A stretch of 55,453 nucleotides of DNA from positions 1-55,453 of the forward strand of contig JAQXIO010000024.1 of assembly GCA_029007825.1 (NCBI GenBank), read 5' to 3'. The DNA is from Bacteroidales bacterium. GTDB lineage: Bacteria; Bacteroidota; Bacteroidia; Bacteroidales; JAQXIO01. Made by a program: the position numbers and the translations under genes. Of this stretch, positions 1-7,966 are shown in pieces (positions within the stretch are counted from its first letter, which is position 1; each line of letters opens with the position of its first letter). The notes under the pieces are model-generated. The model was not told the DNA's origin, searched no databases, and saw only the letters and a program-made list of their open reading frames with translations.

Positions 1-744
1 CCCGTTTTCCGTAATAAAAGCACTTCCGCCGTACACGGTATCTGTCGTGGATTCGCCACAGCCTGCCGAAGTATAGATATAAGCTGAGTTTGTCCGTGCC
101 GACTGCTGTGTAATCAGTCCTTTCCTATATTCCTGCTTACTTATAAGCTCATTGCTGGCGGAAAGATTAAAAATCAACTGGGCTCCTTGCATACAGTGAT
201 AGGAGCTGGGAGGAACCGGGGTCCATAAATCCTCACAGATTTCTATTGCGAAAGAGATATCGGATTCTAAAGCACTAAATAATAACGTATTGCCGAAGGG
301 TATTGTTTGATCGCAAAGACAAATCTCTTTTTCCGAAGCGTCAAAAGCAGAGGAGAACCACCTTTGTTCGTAAAACTCATTATGATTCGGGAGGTAAGAT
401 TTGGGCACTACCCCTAAAATACGTCCTCGTTGAAATACTATTCCAGCATTGAAAAGCCGATTTGCGCACCGGACTGGAGCTCCTACGATTGTTGTAAGTG
501 AAAGTTGTCTCGAATGGTGCAGAAGCTTTGATAGCGCCTGTTCTGCATTGTCTAAAAGTGCCGTCTGGCGAAATAGATCTGCACAGGTATATGAGGTGAT
601 GGATAGTTCGGGAAAGACAATTATTTCAGCCTGTTGCTGGTTTGCCTGATCCATTAATGCGATAATCTGTTCTGCATTGAACGAACAGTCCGCAACACGT
701 GTTTCAGGGATAGCAGCCGCTACCCGTACTATTCCGTACTTCAT
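1..744 (-). CDS. nadE: Glutamine-dependent NAD+ synthetase, N-terminal part (cut by window edge)
   Basis: Catalyses the last step of NAD synthesis, amidation of deamido-NAD+, in the cytoplasm. Only the first 248 codons lie in the window; the frame runs open off the left edge. I translated it by hand from the ATG at 744. What is visible is the N-terminal nitrilase-type glutaminase domain with its Glu-Lys-Cys triad: E46 in VFPELS, K115 in VPKSYLPN and C170 in EICEDLW. The SAGCGESTTD stretch near residues 226-235 is typical of the NadE glutaminase domain. The synthetase domain would follow outside the window. It is the last gene of the PASTA-RluD-ddl-acyltransferase train and begins 2 bases after the acyltransferase stop codon. 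Family assignment is firm; completeness cannot be judged. Confidence 0.93.
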   Translation of the reverse strand, partial: MKYGIVRVAAAIPETRVADCSFNAEQIIALMDQANQQQAEIIVFPELSITSYTCADLFRQTALLDNAEQALSKLLHHSRQLSLTTIVGAPVRCANRLFNAGIVFQRGRILGVVPKSYLPNHNEFYEQRWFSSAFDASEKEICLCDQTIPFGNTLLFSALESDISFAIEICEDLWTPVPPSSYHCMQGAQLIFNLSASNELISKQEYRKGLITQQSARTNSAYIYTSAGCGESTTDTVYGGSAFITENG

Positions 745-746
745 GG

Positions 747-1907
747 TTATTGTTTCATTTTTGCGTTTAAATGATTTATCAGAGGATTCGCATACATTTC
801 ATACAATTTTTGCCGAAGGAAAATTTCATCTTTGTTTTCTATCTGGATTTTGTTGAGCTGTTTTTGAAAGTATTCTTCTACCCCCTTTTTATCTGAATCT
901 GTATAGTAGTCTGTGAAACGTGCTTCGCCTGTTAATTGATCGTATGCAATATAATTTACCGGATAGAAGTGATAATTTAAATGGATTTCCCGGTCAATAA
1001 GCTCTGCAATGGCTGTGATTTGTTCGGATTTATCGGTAATTGTTTCCCTGATAACAGGCAATATTTTATTGAGCGGATTGCCCATAGTGAAAACGATTTG
1101 TCCTTTATAACCCAATATTCCCATTTCCATACTGAGAAGATCGTCTGCCGGACTTTTTTTGTATTCCGGGTCGTCCCGCTTCATCAGAAATTCCTTAGCT
1201 TTCAGATAATCACATGGATCGTATTCGTATGATAATGTAATGGGAATAATATTTATAGCCTGCAGCGATTCGATCAAATTTTTATCTGATCCTAATGCCA
1301 GCATTTTTATAATGCTTTCCTGCGTACGGTCGTTCGAATCTTTTGCCCGACCTTCGCGCTGGGCAATCCAGACTGAACGGTCTCTTTGGGTTATGTTGTT
1401 GTGAATGTATGAAGAGAGTTGTTTCGAAGTCTCTAACTGGCCTCTCTTGGAAACACCTCTTTTTACGATAAAGCAACCGTTTAGACGGACTAATTTTTCA
1501 ATCCAGGGATGAATCAGTAAATTATCTCCGATAGCCACTTCGATAAAGCCTAATCCTGCCTGATATAGCAGAAGATTCAGCAGTGCGGCATCCAAAACAA
1601 TATCGCGGTGATTGGATATGGCGGTGAAAGCCTTTGCATTTCCTGCTCTTTCAGCTCCTACGAATTGAAGCGATGTTGCAGTTTTTGAAATCAAAGTACT
1701 CAAAAACGGATAAGCCAGGCGTTTTTGAAAGTCGCCCCATTCGTGACAGGACAGTAATTGCGCCTTCAGTTCTTCGATGGGCATATCGGGAAGGACGAAC
1801 TTTGCAACACGTAAAAATTCCGGATCTTGTACCAGGAACGCTATAGCATCATCAATCTCTTCATTGAACAATGGCCGTATGTCTTCAAAGTCCTGCTTCT
1901 CTTCCAT
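747..1907 (-). CDS. Glycerol(-3-phosphate) acyltransferase, PlsC-like superfamily
   Basis: A 386-residue predicted acyltransferase of lipid metabolism, probably associated with the inner membrane. An acceptor-binding and catalytic block is seen at residues 98-106 (SNHRDIVLD), followed by a REGRAKD block that corresponds to the FPEGTRS motif of PlsC enzymes, and an IIPITLSYEYDP block that fits motif IV. The His-to-Asp spacing reads as H-x5-D (H100, D106) rather than the classical H-x4-D, which is odd. No clear transmembrane helix is seen. The ATG at 1907 lies 5 bases after the ddl stop, so it is almost certainly cotranscribed with ddl and nadE. The exact substrate, lysophosphatidate or another acyl acceptor, cannot be told from sequence. 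Confidence 0.8.
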   Translation of the reverse strand: MEEKQDFEDIRPLFNEEIDDAIAFLVQDPEFLRVAKFVLPDMPIEELKAQLLSCHEWGDFQKRLAYPFLSTLISKTATSLQFVGAERAGNAKAFTAISNHRDIVLDAALLNLLLYQAGLGFIEVAIGDNLLIHPWIEKLVRLNGCFIVKRGVSKRGQLETSKQLSSYIHNNITQRDRSVWIAQREGRAKDSNDRTQESIIKMLALGSDKNLIESLQAINIIPITLSYEYDPCDYLKAKEFLMKRDDPEYKKSPADDLLSMEMGILGYKGQIVFTMGNPLNKILPVIRETITDKSEQITAIAELIDREIHLNYHFYPVNYIAYDQLTGEARFTDYYTDSDKKGVEEYFQKQLNKIQIENKDEIFLRQKLYEMYANPLINHLNAKMKQ

Positions 1908-1912
1908 AGCTG

Positions 1913-2902
1913 TTAAGATTGAGTTGACAATAATTCATTTTCAATAATATCACTCATTACATCTGAAATATTCAGACCTGCAGCGGCGACTTGCTGAGGA
2001 ATAAAACTGGTAGATGTCATTCCCGGAGTTGTGTTAATTTCGAGTAAATTTACAATATCTCCCGCACTTATAATATAATCGATGCGAATAATTCCTTTTG
2101 CTCCGATTATATCATAGATTTCAGATGTCAGTTTTTGTATTTTTTTTGTCAAGACATCCGGCAAACGTGCCGGTGTTATCTCTTTTACCTGATTATTATA
2201 TTTTGCGTCGTAATCGAAAAATTCATTCTGGCTGACAACTTCGGTGATCGGGAAAACGACCGATTTCTTTTTTGTTTTATAACAGCCGCAGGTAATTTCG
2301 GTACCTTGCATAAACTTTTCAATCATGACTTCGTTGCCCTCTTTGAATGCTTTCCCGATGGCAGGAACGAGTTCCTCTTCCGTTTTTACTTTAGTAACGC
2401 CGAAACTTGATCCGCCTACATTAGGTTTTACAAATATAGGAAGTCCCAATTCATTTACAATCTTTCGGGCATCGATTTGTCGACCTGTTAATAACCGGAT
2501 AGACGGTGCCACGGTAACGCCGAACCCTTTTAAATAATGGTTGCAAACGTATTTATTAAACGTAAGAGCCGACGTTAATGTTCCGCAGGTAGAATACGGA
2601 ATTCCTATTAAATCGAAATAGCCCTGCAATTTTCCGTCTTCCCCTGGAGTTCCGTGTATGGTTATGTAGGCAAAATGGAAATGTTTTACCGTATAGCCTT
2701 CAACGAAGCTGAAATCGTTTTTATCGATTTCCGATTCTTCTCCGTCGGGTAATTTGACGATCCATTCGCCTTTTTTCATTAGGACAATATAGGTATTGTA
2801 TTTTGTTCTGTCGATAAAAGAATACAAGCCTTCTGCACTTTTTACCGATACTACAAATTCGGAGGAGTCTCCCCCGGCTATAATTGCAATATTCTTTTTC
2901 AT
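1913..2902 (-). CDS. ddl: D-alanine--D-alanine ligase
   Basis: An ATP-grasp ligase that makes D-Ala-D-Ala for peptidoglycan in the cytoplasm. I choose the ATG at 2902 (329 residues, MKKNIAIIAGGDSSE) over the in-frame ATG at 2935, because it overlaps the preceding stop codon by 4 bases and gives the usual N-terminus. Visible signatures are HGTPGEDGKLQGYFDLIGIP, the PNVGGSSFGV nucleotide-binding stretch, IRIDY and the C-terminal LEINTTPGMTSTS metal-binding block. Length is normal for the family. It sits between an RluD-type synthase and an acyltransferase in a tightly packed operon, which suits a growth-linked envelope gene set. Confidence 0.96.
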   Translation of the reverse strand: MKKNIAIIAGGDSSEFVVSVKSAEGLYSFIDRTKYNTYIVLMKKGEWIVKLPDGEESEIDKNDFSFVEGYTVKHFHFAYITIHGTPGEDGKLQGYFDLIGIPYSTCGTLTSALTFNKYVCNHYLKGFGVTVAPSIRLLTGRQIDARKIVNELGLPIFVKPNVGGSSFGVTKVKTEEELVPAIGKAFKEGNEVMIEKFMQGTEITCGCYKTKKKSVVFPITEVVSQNEFFDYDAKYNNQVKEITPARLPDVLTKKIQKLTSEIYDIIGAKGIIRIDYIISAGDIVNLLEINTTPGMTSTSFIPQQVAAAGLNISDVMSDIIENELLSTQS

Positions 2903-3972
2903 TCTGTCTCTTTGTTTGTAACGTATAATCTCCATTTATCGATTAAAGCCGACATATCGGCAGGAAGAGCCGAGTCGAAAAAAAGTTCCTCTTTGGTTCT
3001 CGGATGGATAAATCCGAGCGTTTTTGCGTGTAATGCCTGACGGGGGCATATCTCGAAGCAATTGTGTATGAATTGTTTGTATTTCGAGAAAGTCGTACCT
3101 TTTAATATTAAATTACCACCGTACCGTTCATCGTTGAAAAGGGTATGTCCTATATGTTTCATATGTACCCTGATCTGGTGGGTACGGCCGGTTTCCAGTC
3201 TGCATTCTACTAAAGTGGTATAGCCCAGCCGTTCTACAACCCGGTAATGTGTTACGGCAGGTTTGCCGTTATCACCGTCCGGAAAAACCGTCATTTGGAG
3301 TCGTTCTTTTGGGTGCCGGCCTATATTGCCTTCGATTCTTCCTTCGTCCTCTTTTACGATACCCCAAACCAGGGCAAGATATTTTCTCTGAGTCGTTTTG
3401 TTAAAGAACTGAGCGCTCAGATGTGTCTTAGCCTCTGCATTTTTTGCGATGACCAGAAGTCCGGAAGTGTCTTTGTCTATCCGGTGTACAAGACCTAAAC
3501 GCGGGTCGTTACTGTTGAAAGAGAGGTTATCTTTGAGGTGCCAGGCTATAGCGTTGAGAAGCGTTCCTGTATAGTTCCCGTGTCCGGGGTGTACGACCAG
3601 CCCTGCAGGTTTATTTACAACCATTAAATCCATGTCTTCGTGTACGATGTCGAGGGGGATGTTTTCCGGAATAATTTCTATCTCCCGACGTGGACGATCC
3701 ATCATAATGCTGATGATATCGAGAGGCTTTACTTTATAGTTTGATTTGACACTGTTTCCGTTTGCGAGGATGCATCCGGCATCCGCTGCCTGCTGAATCC
3801 GGTTACGGGATGCGTTTTCAATTCTGTCGGTCAGAAATTTATCTACTCTGATTAGAGTCTGTCCTTTATCTGCTACAAACCGGAAGTGTTCGTATAATTC
3901 CGGTTGTTCGTCATCGTTGTTCAGGAAATCCGGATCTTCGTTGATCTCTTCTTCAAAAAAAGTCGGACGCAT
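2899..3972 (-). CDS. RluA/RluD-family 23S rRNA pseudouridine synthase
   Basis: Isomerises uridines in 23S rRNA. The 357-residue protein has an N-terminal S4 RNA-binding domain (about residues 38-95) and an RluA-type catalytic domain. The catalytic aspartate is D166 within LVHRIDKDTSGLLV. VVNKPAGLVVHPG (residues 118-130) and GRTHQIRVHM are further family motifs. About 30 acidic N-terminal residues precede the S4 domain. The ATG at 3972 overlaps the TGA of the PASTA gene by one base (TGATG), and its stop overlaps the ddl start by four bases, so translational coupling is likely. RluD is the closest well-known member, but the modified site cannot be read from sequence. Confidence 0.93.
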   Translation of the reverse strand: MRPTFFEEEINEDPDFLNNDDEQPELYEHFRFVADKGQTLIRVDKFLTDRIENASRNRIQQAADAGCILANGNSVKSNYKVKPLDIISIMMDRPRREIEIIPENIPLDIVHEDMDLMVVNKPAGLVVHPGHGNYTGTLLNAIAWHLKDNLSFNSNDPRLGLVHRIDKDTSGLLVIAKNAEAKTHLSAQFFNKTTQRKYLALVWGIVKEDEGRIEGNIGRHPKERLQMTVFPDGDNGKPAVTHYRVVERLGYTTLVECRLETGRTHQIRVHMKHIGHTLFNDERYGGNLILKGTTFSKYKQFIHNCFEICPRQALHAKTLGFIHPRTKEELFFDSALPADMSALIDKWRLYVTNKETE

Positions 3973-4559
3973 CAGAACCAGCTTTCGTTATCAATCATTT
4001 CGGTGTTATTCTCGGGTGATATGGAATCCTGAGGTTCGGTAGACCCGTTACTTACCAATATCCGGATAGGAGTTGTCAGTGCAATTCGTTCTCCGGGTTG
4101 CAGCTGTTTTCCTTTTCCCGTAATTCCGATGACGAGGTCTCTGTATTCTCCCGGCACATATTCTACCTGTACGTTTTCGAATCCCAGTCCCTGAAGCATT
4201 GCTTGTACCTGGCGGAACGAAACATCCGCAACGGAGGGTATGAGTCCGGTCTGGGTGCTGTAGGCATTGATTGTGACAAATATTTTTCTTCCTTGTTTTA
4301 CTTTTGATCCCGGTGCGGGAATAGTCTCCACAATAGAGCCGGGAGCATTACTTTTGCTGAAAACGGAGTCAATTACTTCGTATGATAATTGAGAGGCGTC
4401 GAAAAAAGGAGCTGCTTCATTCATGTCGAGGCCTTTTACATCGGGAACTTTGATAGACTGGTCGTGTCTGGTATAAAAATGAAGGGCAGCCAGTACTCCA
4501 CACACTAAAATGAATAAAACTACAAAAGAGATGAGTATGTGTTTGAAAATTTTTTTCAT
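3972..4559 (-). CDS. PASTA-domain membrane protein
   Basis: A small bitopic protein without enzymatic domains. Starting at the ATG at 4559 it has 195 residues: a short basic N-terminus, one transmembrane helix (about residues 7-27), then two PASTA modules facing the periplasm (VPDVKGLDMNEAAPFF onward, and IPSVADVSFRQVQAML onward), and an acidic Ser/Glu/Asn-rich tail. A longer frame opens at 4634, but the inner ATG places the hydrophobic segment at the N-terminus as expected. PASTA domains elsewhere bind peptidoglycan fragments, usually on Ser/Thr kinases or PBPs; here there is no kinase or transpeptidase domain. It heads the operon with an RluD-type gene and ddl, which is consistent with a cell-wall role (inference). 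Confidence 0.85.
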   Translation of the reverse strand: MKKIFKHILISFVVLFILVCGVLAALHFYTRHDQSIKVPDVKGLDMNEAAPFFDASQLSYEVIDSVFSKSNAPGSIVETIPAPGSKVKQGRKIFVTINAYSTQTGLIPSVADVSFRQVQAMLQGLGFENVQVEYVPGEYRDLVIGITGKGKQLQPGERIALTTPIRILVSNGSTEPQDSISPENNTEMIDNESWF

Positions 4560-4588
4560 CTGAATTATGATGAGACTGTTTTTGGGGT

Positions 4589-4596
4589 CAAAGTTA
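4589..4596 (-). promoter_or_regulatory. Candidate -7 box for the PASTA-RluD-ddl operon
   Basis: TAACTTTG on the minus strand matches the Bacteroidota TAnnTTTG consensus and lies about 30 bases before the chosen ATG at 4559. No convincing TTTG element is found 19 bases upstream, so this rests on the -7 box alone. An imperfect GCTCA/TGAGC inverted repeat at 4608-4621 lies just upstream. Confidence 0.45.
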
Positions 4597-4650
4597 ACAA
4601 AAAAATGCTCATTTTTGAGCTGTAAACCTTTCAAAAGTGATACATAGAAT

Positions 4651-4711
4651 AAAAAACCTTAAAAACTTCCCCGATGAAAAGATTTTCTTCTCATCGGGGA
4701 AGTTTTTAAGG
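4651..4711 (-). terminator. Intrinsic terminator of rpmH
   Basis: A perfect 21-base-pair stem (arms 4657-4677 and 4691-4711) with a 13-base loop. Read on the minus strand it is followed directly by six T residues (4656-4651). It begins 38 bases after the rpmH stop codon and separates rpmH from the PASTA operon. Confidence 0.9.
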
Positions 4712-4749
4712 TCATTCCGGCATTTTACAGCCTTATAATTTGAAGGCTA

Positions 4750-4902
4750 TTAACCGTTATATTCGTCAGATACGGATAATTTCTTTCTGCCTTTTGAGCG
4801 ACGTGCGGCTAAAACTCTGCGTCCATTGGCAGTTGCCATTCTTGAGCGAAAACCGTGTTTGTTTTTTCTCTTTCTGTTGGATGGTTGAAATGTTCTTTTC
4901 AT
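4750..4902 (-). CDS. rpmH: 50S ribosomal protein L34
   Basis: A 50-residue highly basic protein of the large ribosomal subunit, read by hand because it is short. The N-terminus [20 protein letters not shown] and the following [19 protein letters not shown] are the L34 signature. The ATG at 4902 is preceded by a near-perfect Bacteroidota promoter and the gene is followed by a strong terminator, so it is a single-gene unit. A 67-codon open frame on the opposite strand over the same bases is a shadow. Confidence 0.97.
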   Translation of the reverse strand: MKRTFQPSNRKRKNKHGFRSRMATANGRRVLAARRSKGRKKLSVSDEYNG

Positions 4903-4951
4903 TTTATAATATTTTTTGTTATTGCTTCTTTATTTGGCTATAATCGGGCTG

Positions 4952-4982
4952 CAAATTTAGCTACTTTTTTTATAACACCAAA
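4952..4982 (-). promoter_or_regulatory. Promoter of rpmH
   Basis: On the minus strand TTTG (4982-4979), a 19-base spacer and TAAATTTG (4959-4952) match the Bacteroidota sigma-ABfr consensus TTTG-N19-TAnnTTTG in every fixed position. It lies about 50 bases upstream of the rpmH ATG. Confidence 0.85.
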
Positions 4983-5088
4983 TAATTGAGGGGGTTTATT
5001 TATCGGGAAGCACTCTGAACAAATTAAATTTAACAGTTAATAAGACGCTAAAATAAGTTATGGAAATAACCTCTAATATGAATTGATG

Positions 5089-5096
5089 TATCTTTG
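5089..5096 (+). promoter_or_regulatory. Candidate -7 box of lrgAB
   Basis: TATCTTTG matches TAnnTTTG and would place the transcription start about 20 bases before the lrgA ATG. No clear -33 TTTG is present at the right distance. Confidence 0.55.
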
Positions 5097-5123
5097 CAAG
5101 GGTTTTAATAGTGACTGAATAAG

Positions 5124-5480
5124 ATGCTGGTACAGTTTTTTTACATTCTTCTGTTTTATTTGATAGGGGAGGCTCTCAGCCTTTTGATCGGTGGGTTTAT
5201 TCCCGGGAGCGTTATCGGAATGTTGCTTCTTTTTTTGGCGTTATGTTTGAAAAAAGTCCGTCCGGCGCGTGTTGCCCGTATATCCCGTTTCCTGACGAAA
5301 TATATGGGAATGTTTTTCATCCCTGCCGGGGTGGGGCTTATGACGACAACAGAATTATTGTCGGCTCATTGGTTGGCAATTCTTGTAATTACCGTAATCA
5401 GTACGGTGCTGGTAATCGTTTCGGTAGCTTTGATTCAACAAAAAATAGGAAAGAAAAATGACACAACTTCTGCACTCTGA
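5124..5480 (+). CDS. lrgA: CidA/LrgA family holin-like membrane protein
   Basis: A 118-residue inner-membrane protein with about four hydrophobic helices. The conserved IPGSVIGMLLLFLAL segment (residues 26-40) and GMFFIPAGVGLM segment are typical of LrgA/CidA. Family members work with LrgB; proposed roles include control of murein hydrolase activity and, in some bacteria, export of small metabolites. It overlaps the lrgB start by 23 bases, so the two genes are one operon. The C-terminal end is basic and cytoplasmic. Family call is secure; the physiological role in Bacteroidota is not settled. Confidence 0.88.
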   Translation: MLVQFFYILLFYLIGEALSLLIGGFIPGSVIGMLLLFLALCLKKVRPARVARISRFLTKYMGMFFIPAGVGLMTTTELLSAHWLAILVITVISTVLVIVSVALIQQKIGKKNDTTSAL

Positions 5481-6159
5481 TTTGTTCATGCTTTTTTTGG
5501 TGTTGGGAGCATATCTGCTTTCTTCCCAATTGTATCTGCGTTGCCGGTTTCCCCTTTTTCATCCGCTGCTGGTCTCCATCGCTTTAATTATTGTTGTTCT
5601 TAAAGGTTTGAATATAAATTATGAATCTTTTAAAGAGGGCAGCCGGTTTATCAATTTTTTGCTCGGTCCTGCAGTTGTTGCGCTCGGGTATGTGCTTTTT
5701 GAACAGCTTAAATATCTCCGCGGTAATGTCATTCCGGTTTTAACATCGATAACTTTAGGCAGTATAATCGGCGTAATCAGTGTTTTGGCGATAGCTCACT
5801 GGATGAATGTAGATAAAATTTTGATGGTGACGTTAATGCCTAAGTCGACAACAACTCCTATTGCAATGGAGATTGCCCGGAATATGGGAGGAATACCGGC
5901 GTTAACCGCTGTTGTTGTGGTGGTAGTGGGTATTTTCGGCGGTGTAGTTGCTCCTTATCTTTTTAAAATCTTCGGTATAGAGGATCCTATCGCCAAAGGC
6001 CTTGCAATGGGAACGGCGGCACATGGAGTAGGTACCGCCGCCGCGATGCAGATCGGGGTGATAGAGGGTGCATTTTCTGGATTGGCTATAGGACTGACCG
6101 GCGTCATAACAGCACTTATATCGCCGTTTATTTTTGAGGCCTATAAGCTATTCTTCTGA
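5458..6159 (+). CDS. lrgB: LrgB family membrane protein
   Basis: A 233-residue polytopic membrane protein of the LrgB/CidB family, the partner of the LrgA-like protein encoded just upstream. About seven hydrophobic helices are visible, with family motifs LGPAVVALGYVLFEQ, LMPKSTTTPIAMEIA and GTAAHGVGTAAAM. Length is typical. The 23-base overlap with lrgA suggests coupled translation. The function is the same as for lrgA and is known only by analogy with Gram-positive and plant homologues. Confidence 0.9.
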   Translation: MTQLLHSDLFMLFLVLGAYLLSSQLYLRCRFPLFHPLLVSIALIIVVLKGLNINYESFKEGSRFINFLLGPAVVALGYVLFEQLKYLRGNVIPVLTSITLGSIIGVISVLAIAHWMNVDKILMVTLMPKSTTTPIAMEIARNMGGIPALTAVVVVVVGIFGGVVAPYLFKIFGIEDPIAKGLAMGTAAHGVGTAAAMQIGVIEGAFSGLAIGLTGVITALISPFIFEAYKLFF

Positions 6160-6167
6160 CAGTTGCG

Positions 6168-6197
6168 TTGCTGTTTCGGTAAAAAAGTATATCTTTG
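6168..6197 (+). promoter_or_regulatory. Promoter of efp
   Basis: TTG (6168-6170), a 19-base spacer and TATCTTTG (6190-6197) give a good match to the Bacteroidota consensus. The box lies 44 bases before the efp ATG. Confidence 0.75.
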
Positions 6198-6241
6198 TAT
6201 CAATAAAATTAAATCATAAATTTTAAGATAGAATCATTTTT

Positions 6242-6808
6242 ATGGCTACTACTGCAGACTTTAGGAATGGTATGTGTATCGAGTTGGAGGGCACTTACTA
6301 TTTTATCGTTGAATTTCTTCATGTAAAACCAGGAAAAGGTCCGGCTTTTGTCCGTACAAAATTGCGTAATGTCACTACAGGACGTATTTTAGAAAAGACC
6401 TTTAACTCAGGAGTTAAAATTGAGGAAGTTCGTATCGAAAGAAGACCTTATCAATTCCTGTTTAAAGATGATATGGGATATAACTTTATGCATTGTGAGA
6501 CTTACGAACAAGTCACTATTCCGGGTGAAAGCATAGAAGGCGTACAATTTTTGAAAGACGGAGATATTGTAGAAGCAATGGTTCATGCTCAGAGTGAAAC
6601 GATTCTGACTGCCGAACTTCCTGCCCATGTCGTACTTGAGATTACTTATACCGAACCGGGTTTGAAAGGCGATACGGCGACGAATACGCTGAAAGCCGCA
6701 ACGGTAGAAACCGGAGCTGAAGTGCGTGTGCCGTTATTCATCAATACAGGCGAAAAGGTAAAAATCGATACGCGTGACGGTTCTTATGTTGAGCGTGTAA
6801 GAGAATAA
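6242..6808 (+). CDS. efp: Translation elongation factor P
   Basis: Relieves ribosome stalling at polyproline stretches. The 188-residue protein has the three beta-barrel (KOW-like N-terminal, central OB and C-terminal OB) layout expected of EF-P. The functional loop at residues 29-35 reads KPGKGPA, with K32 at the position that is post-translationally modified in other bacteria. The C-terminal signature [20 protein letters not shown] is present. It has its own promoter and a weak hairpin downstream, and so is probably monocistronic. No modification gene (epmA or epmB) is adjacent. Confidence 0.97.
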   Translation: MATTADFRNGMCIELEGTYYFIVEFLHVKPGKGPAFVRTKLRNVTTGRILEKTFNSGVKIEEVRIERRPYQFLFKDDMGYNFMHCETYEQVTIPGESIEGVQFLKDGDIVEAMVHAQSETILTAELPAHVVLEITYTEPGLKGDTATNTLKAATVETGAEVRVPLFINTGEKVKIDTRDGSYVERVRE

Positions 6809-6836
6809 AATTTTAGCTTTATTTAATACGATACAT

Positions 6837-6886
6837 AAGCGGCTTAATCTCTGGTAATTCCATGTTATAGCCGCTTTTACCTTTTT
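6837..6886 (+). terminator. Weak terminator-like hairpin after efp
   Basis: Arms AAGCGGCT (6837-6844) and AGCCGCTT (6869-6876) pair exactly around a 24-base loop and are followed by a T-rich stretch to 6886. The large loop makes it a weak candidate. It separates efp from radC. Confidence 0.4.
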
Positions 6887-6892
6887 AATACT

Positions 6893-7588
6893 ATGAAAAA
6901 ACAAGAACGAATACCCATTTCGGAATGGGCGATAGAAGACCGCCCGCGCGAAAAATTACTATTGAAAGGAATTACCGCTTTATCCGACGCCGAGTTGCTT
7001 GCGATTCTTATCGGGAGCGGAAACGATAAGGAGAGTGCCGTCGAGCTGGCACAGCGTATTTTATACGATGCTCATAATAATATCAATACATTAGGAAAAT
7101 TATCTGTCAAAGAGCTGATAGCCGGATATAAGGGAATCGGCGAAGCCAAAGCCATCACAATTGCAGCAGCCTTGGAGCTGGGGAAGCGTCGCAAACATGA
7201 AATTGTCCGTAATGCGAGAATAACCTGTAGCAAAGATGTATTTGATTTTTTTCATCCGATTTTATCCGATTTGCCTTATGAAGAGTTTTGGCTTTTGTTG
7301 CTGAACAGGAACAACCGGATTATTGAACATGTGCGGATCGGGCAGGGCGGAGTATCGGAAACTGCCGTCGATATTAAGATTATCTTGAAAACTGCTGTAA
7401 TGAAACTGGCATCGGGTATTGTGTTGTGTCATAACCATCCCTCCGGTAATAATACGCCCAGTAAAGCCGACTGTCTGATTACGGAGAAGATAAAAATAGC
7501 TGCATCTTTTATGGATATCGTTTTACAGGATCATCTTATCGTTTGTGATGATTGCTTCTACAGTTTTGCAGATAAGAACCATTTATAA
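6893..7588 (+). CDS. radC: RadC-like JAB-domain protein (UPF0758)
   Basis: A 231-residue protein with an N-terminal helix-hairpin-helix region (GYKGIGEAKA, residues 78-87) and a C-terminal JAB/MPN metalloprotease-like domain. The metal ligands H180, H182 (LCHNHPSGNNTPS) and D193 are present. Despite the old name, a role in DNA repair is not established and the true substrate is unknown. The gene starts 84 bases after efp and is followed by a separate promoter for the DUF59 gene. Length and motifs are those of a complete chromosomal copy rather than the shortened mobile-element versions. Confidence 0.9.
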   Translation: MKKQERIPISEWAIEDRPREKLLLKGITALSDAELLAILIGSGNDKESAVELAQRILYDAHNNINTLGKLSVKELIAGYKGIGEAKAITIAAALELGKRRKHEIVRNARITCSKDVFDFFHPILSDLPYEEFWLLLLNRNNRIIEHVRIGQGGVSETAVDIKIILKTAVMKLASGIVLCHNHPSGNNTPSKADCLITEKIKIAASFMDIVLQDHLIVCDDCFYSFADKNHL

Positions 7589-7602
7589 ACCGAAATTTTT
7601 TG

Positions 7603-7610
7603 TAAGTTTG
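7603..7610 (+). promoter_or_regulatory. Candidate -7 box for the DUF59-lpxH unit
   Basis: TAAGTTTG matches TAnnTTTG just downstream of the radC stop. It would start transcription near 7617, leaving a very short leader before the ATG at 7624 and a slightly longer one before the ATG at 7633. Confidence 0.5.
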
Positions 7611-7623
7611 CTTTGAAGAAAAA

Positions 7624-7953
7624 ATGGTTTCAATGCAAAATGATCTGTTGTCCCTTGAGGAAAAAATAGTCCAGATGCTCCGGACGGTATATGATCCCGA
7701 AATCCCGGTAAATGTGTATGATTTAGGTCTTATTTACAAGGTCGATGTCGATAAGGATAAGGGTAATGTAGAGATAGAGATGACGCTTACTGCTCCCAAT
7801 TGTCCGGCTGCCGATTTTATTATCGAAGATGTCCGGATGAAAGTCGAGTCGATCGATGAAGTGAAAAACGTTGAAGTGAAGCTTGTGTTCGAGCCCGAAT
7901 GGAACAGGGATATGATGAGTGAGGAGGCTAAATTGGAACTGGGATTTTTGTAA
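7624..7953 (+). CDS. SufT-like MIP18-family (DUF59) Fe-S assembly protein
   Basis: A 109-residue cytoplasmic protein of the MIP18/DUF59 family, thought to help iron-sulfur cluster maturation or delivery. The hallmark DPEIPVNVYDLGLIYKV (about residues 25-41) and TAPNCPAADFI with its conserved cysteine are clear. An ATG three codons in (7633) is an equally good start given the promoter position. The lpxH gene follows 13 bases later, so the two are likely cotranscribed although functionally unrelated. No sufBCD genes are nearby. Confidence 0.88.
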   Translation: MVSMQNDLLSLEEKIVQMLRTVYDPEIPVNVYDLGLIYKVDVDKDKGNVEIEMTLTAPNCPAADFIIEDVRMKVESIDEVKNVEVKLVFEPEWNRDMMSEEAKLELGFL

Positions 7954-7966
7954 TCGTATCTTTTGC

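Noticed and set aside
4740..4943. 67-codon plus-strand open frame
   Set aside because: It is antisense to rpmH, whose protein, promoter and terminator are all clear on the minus strand.
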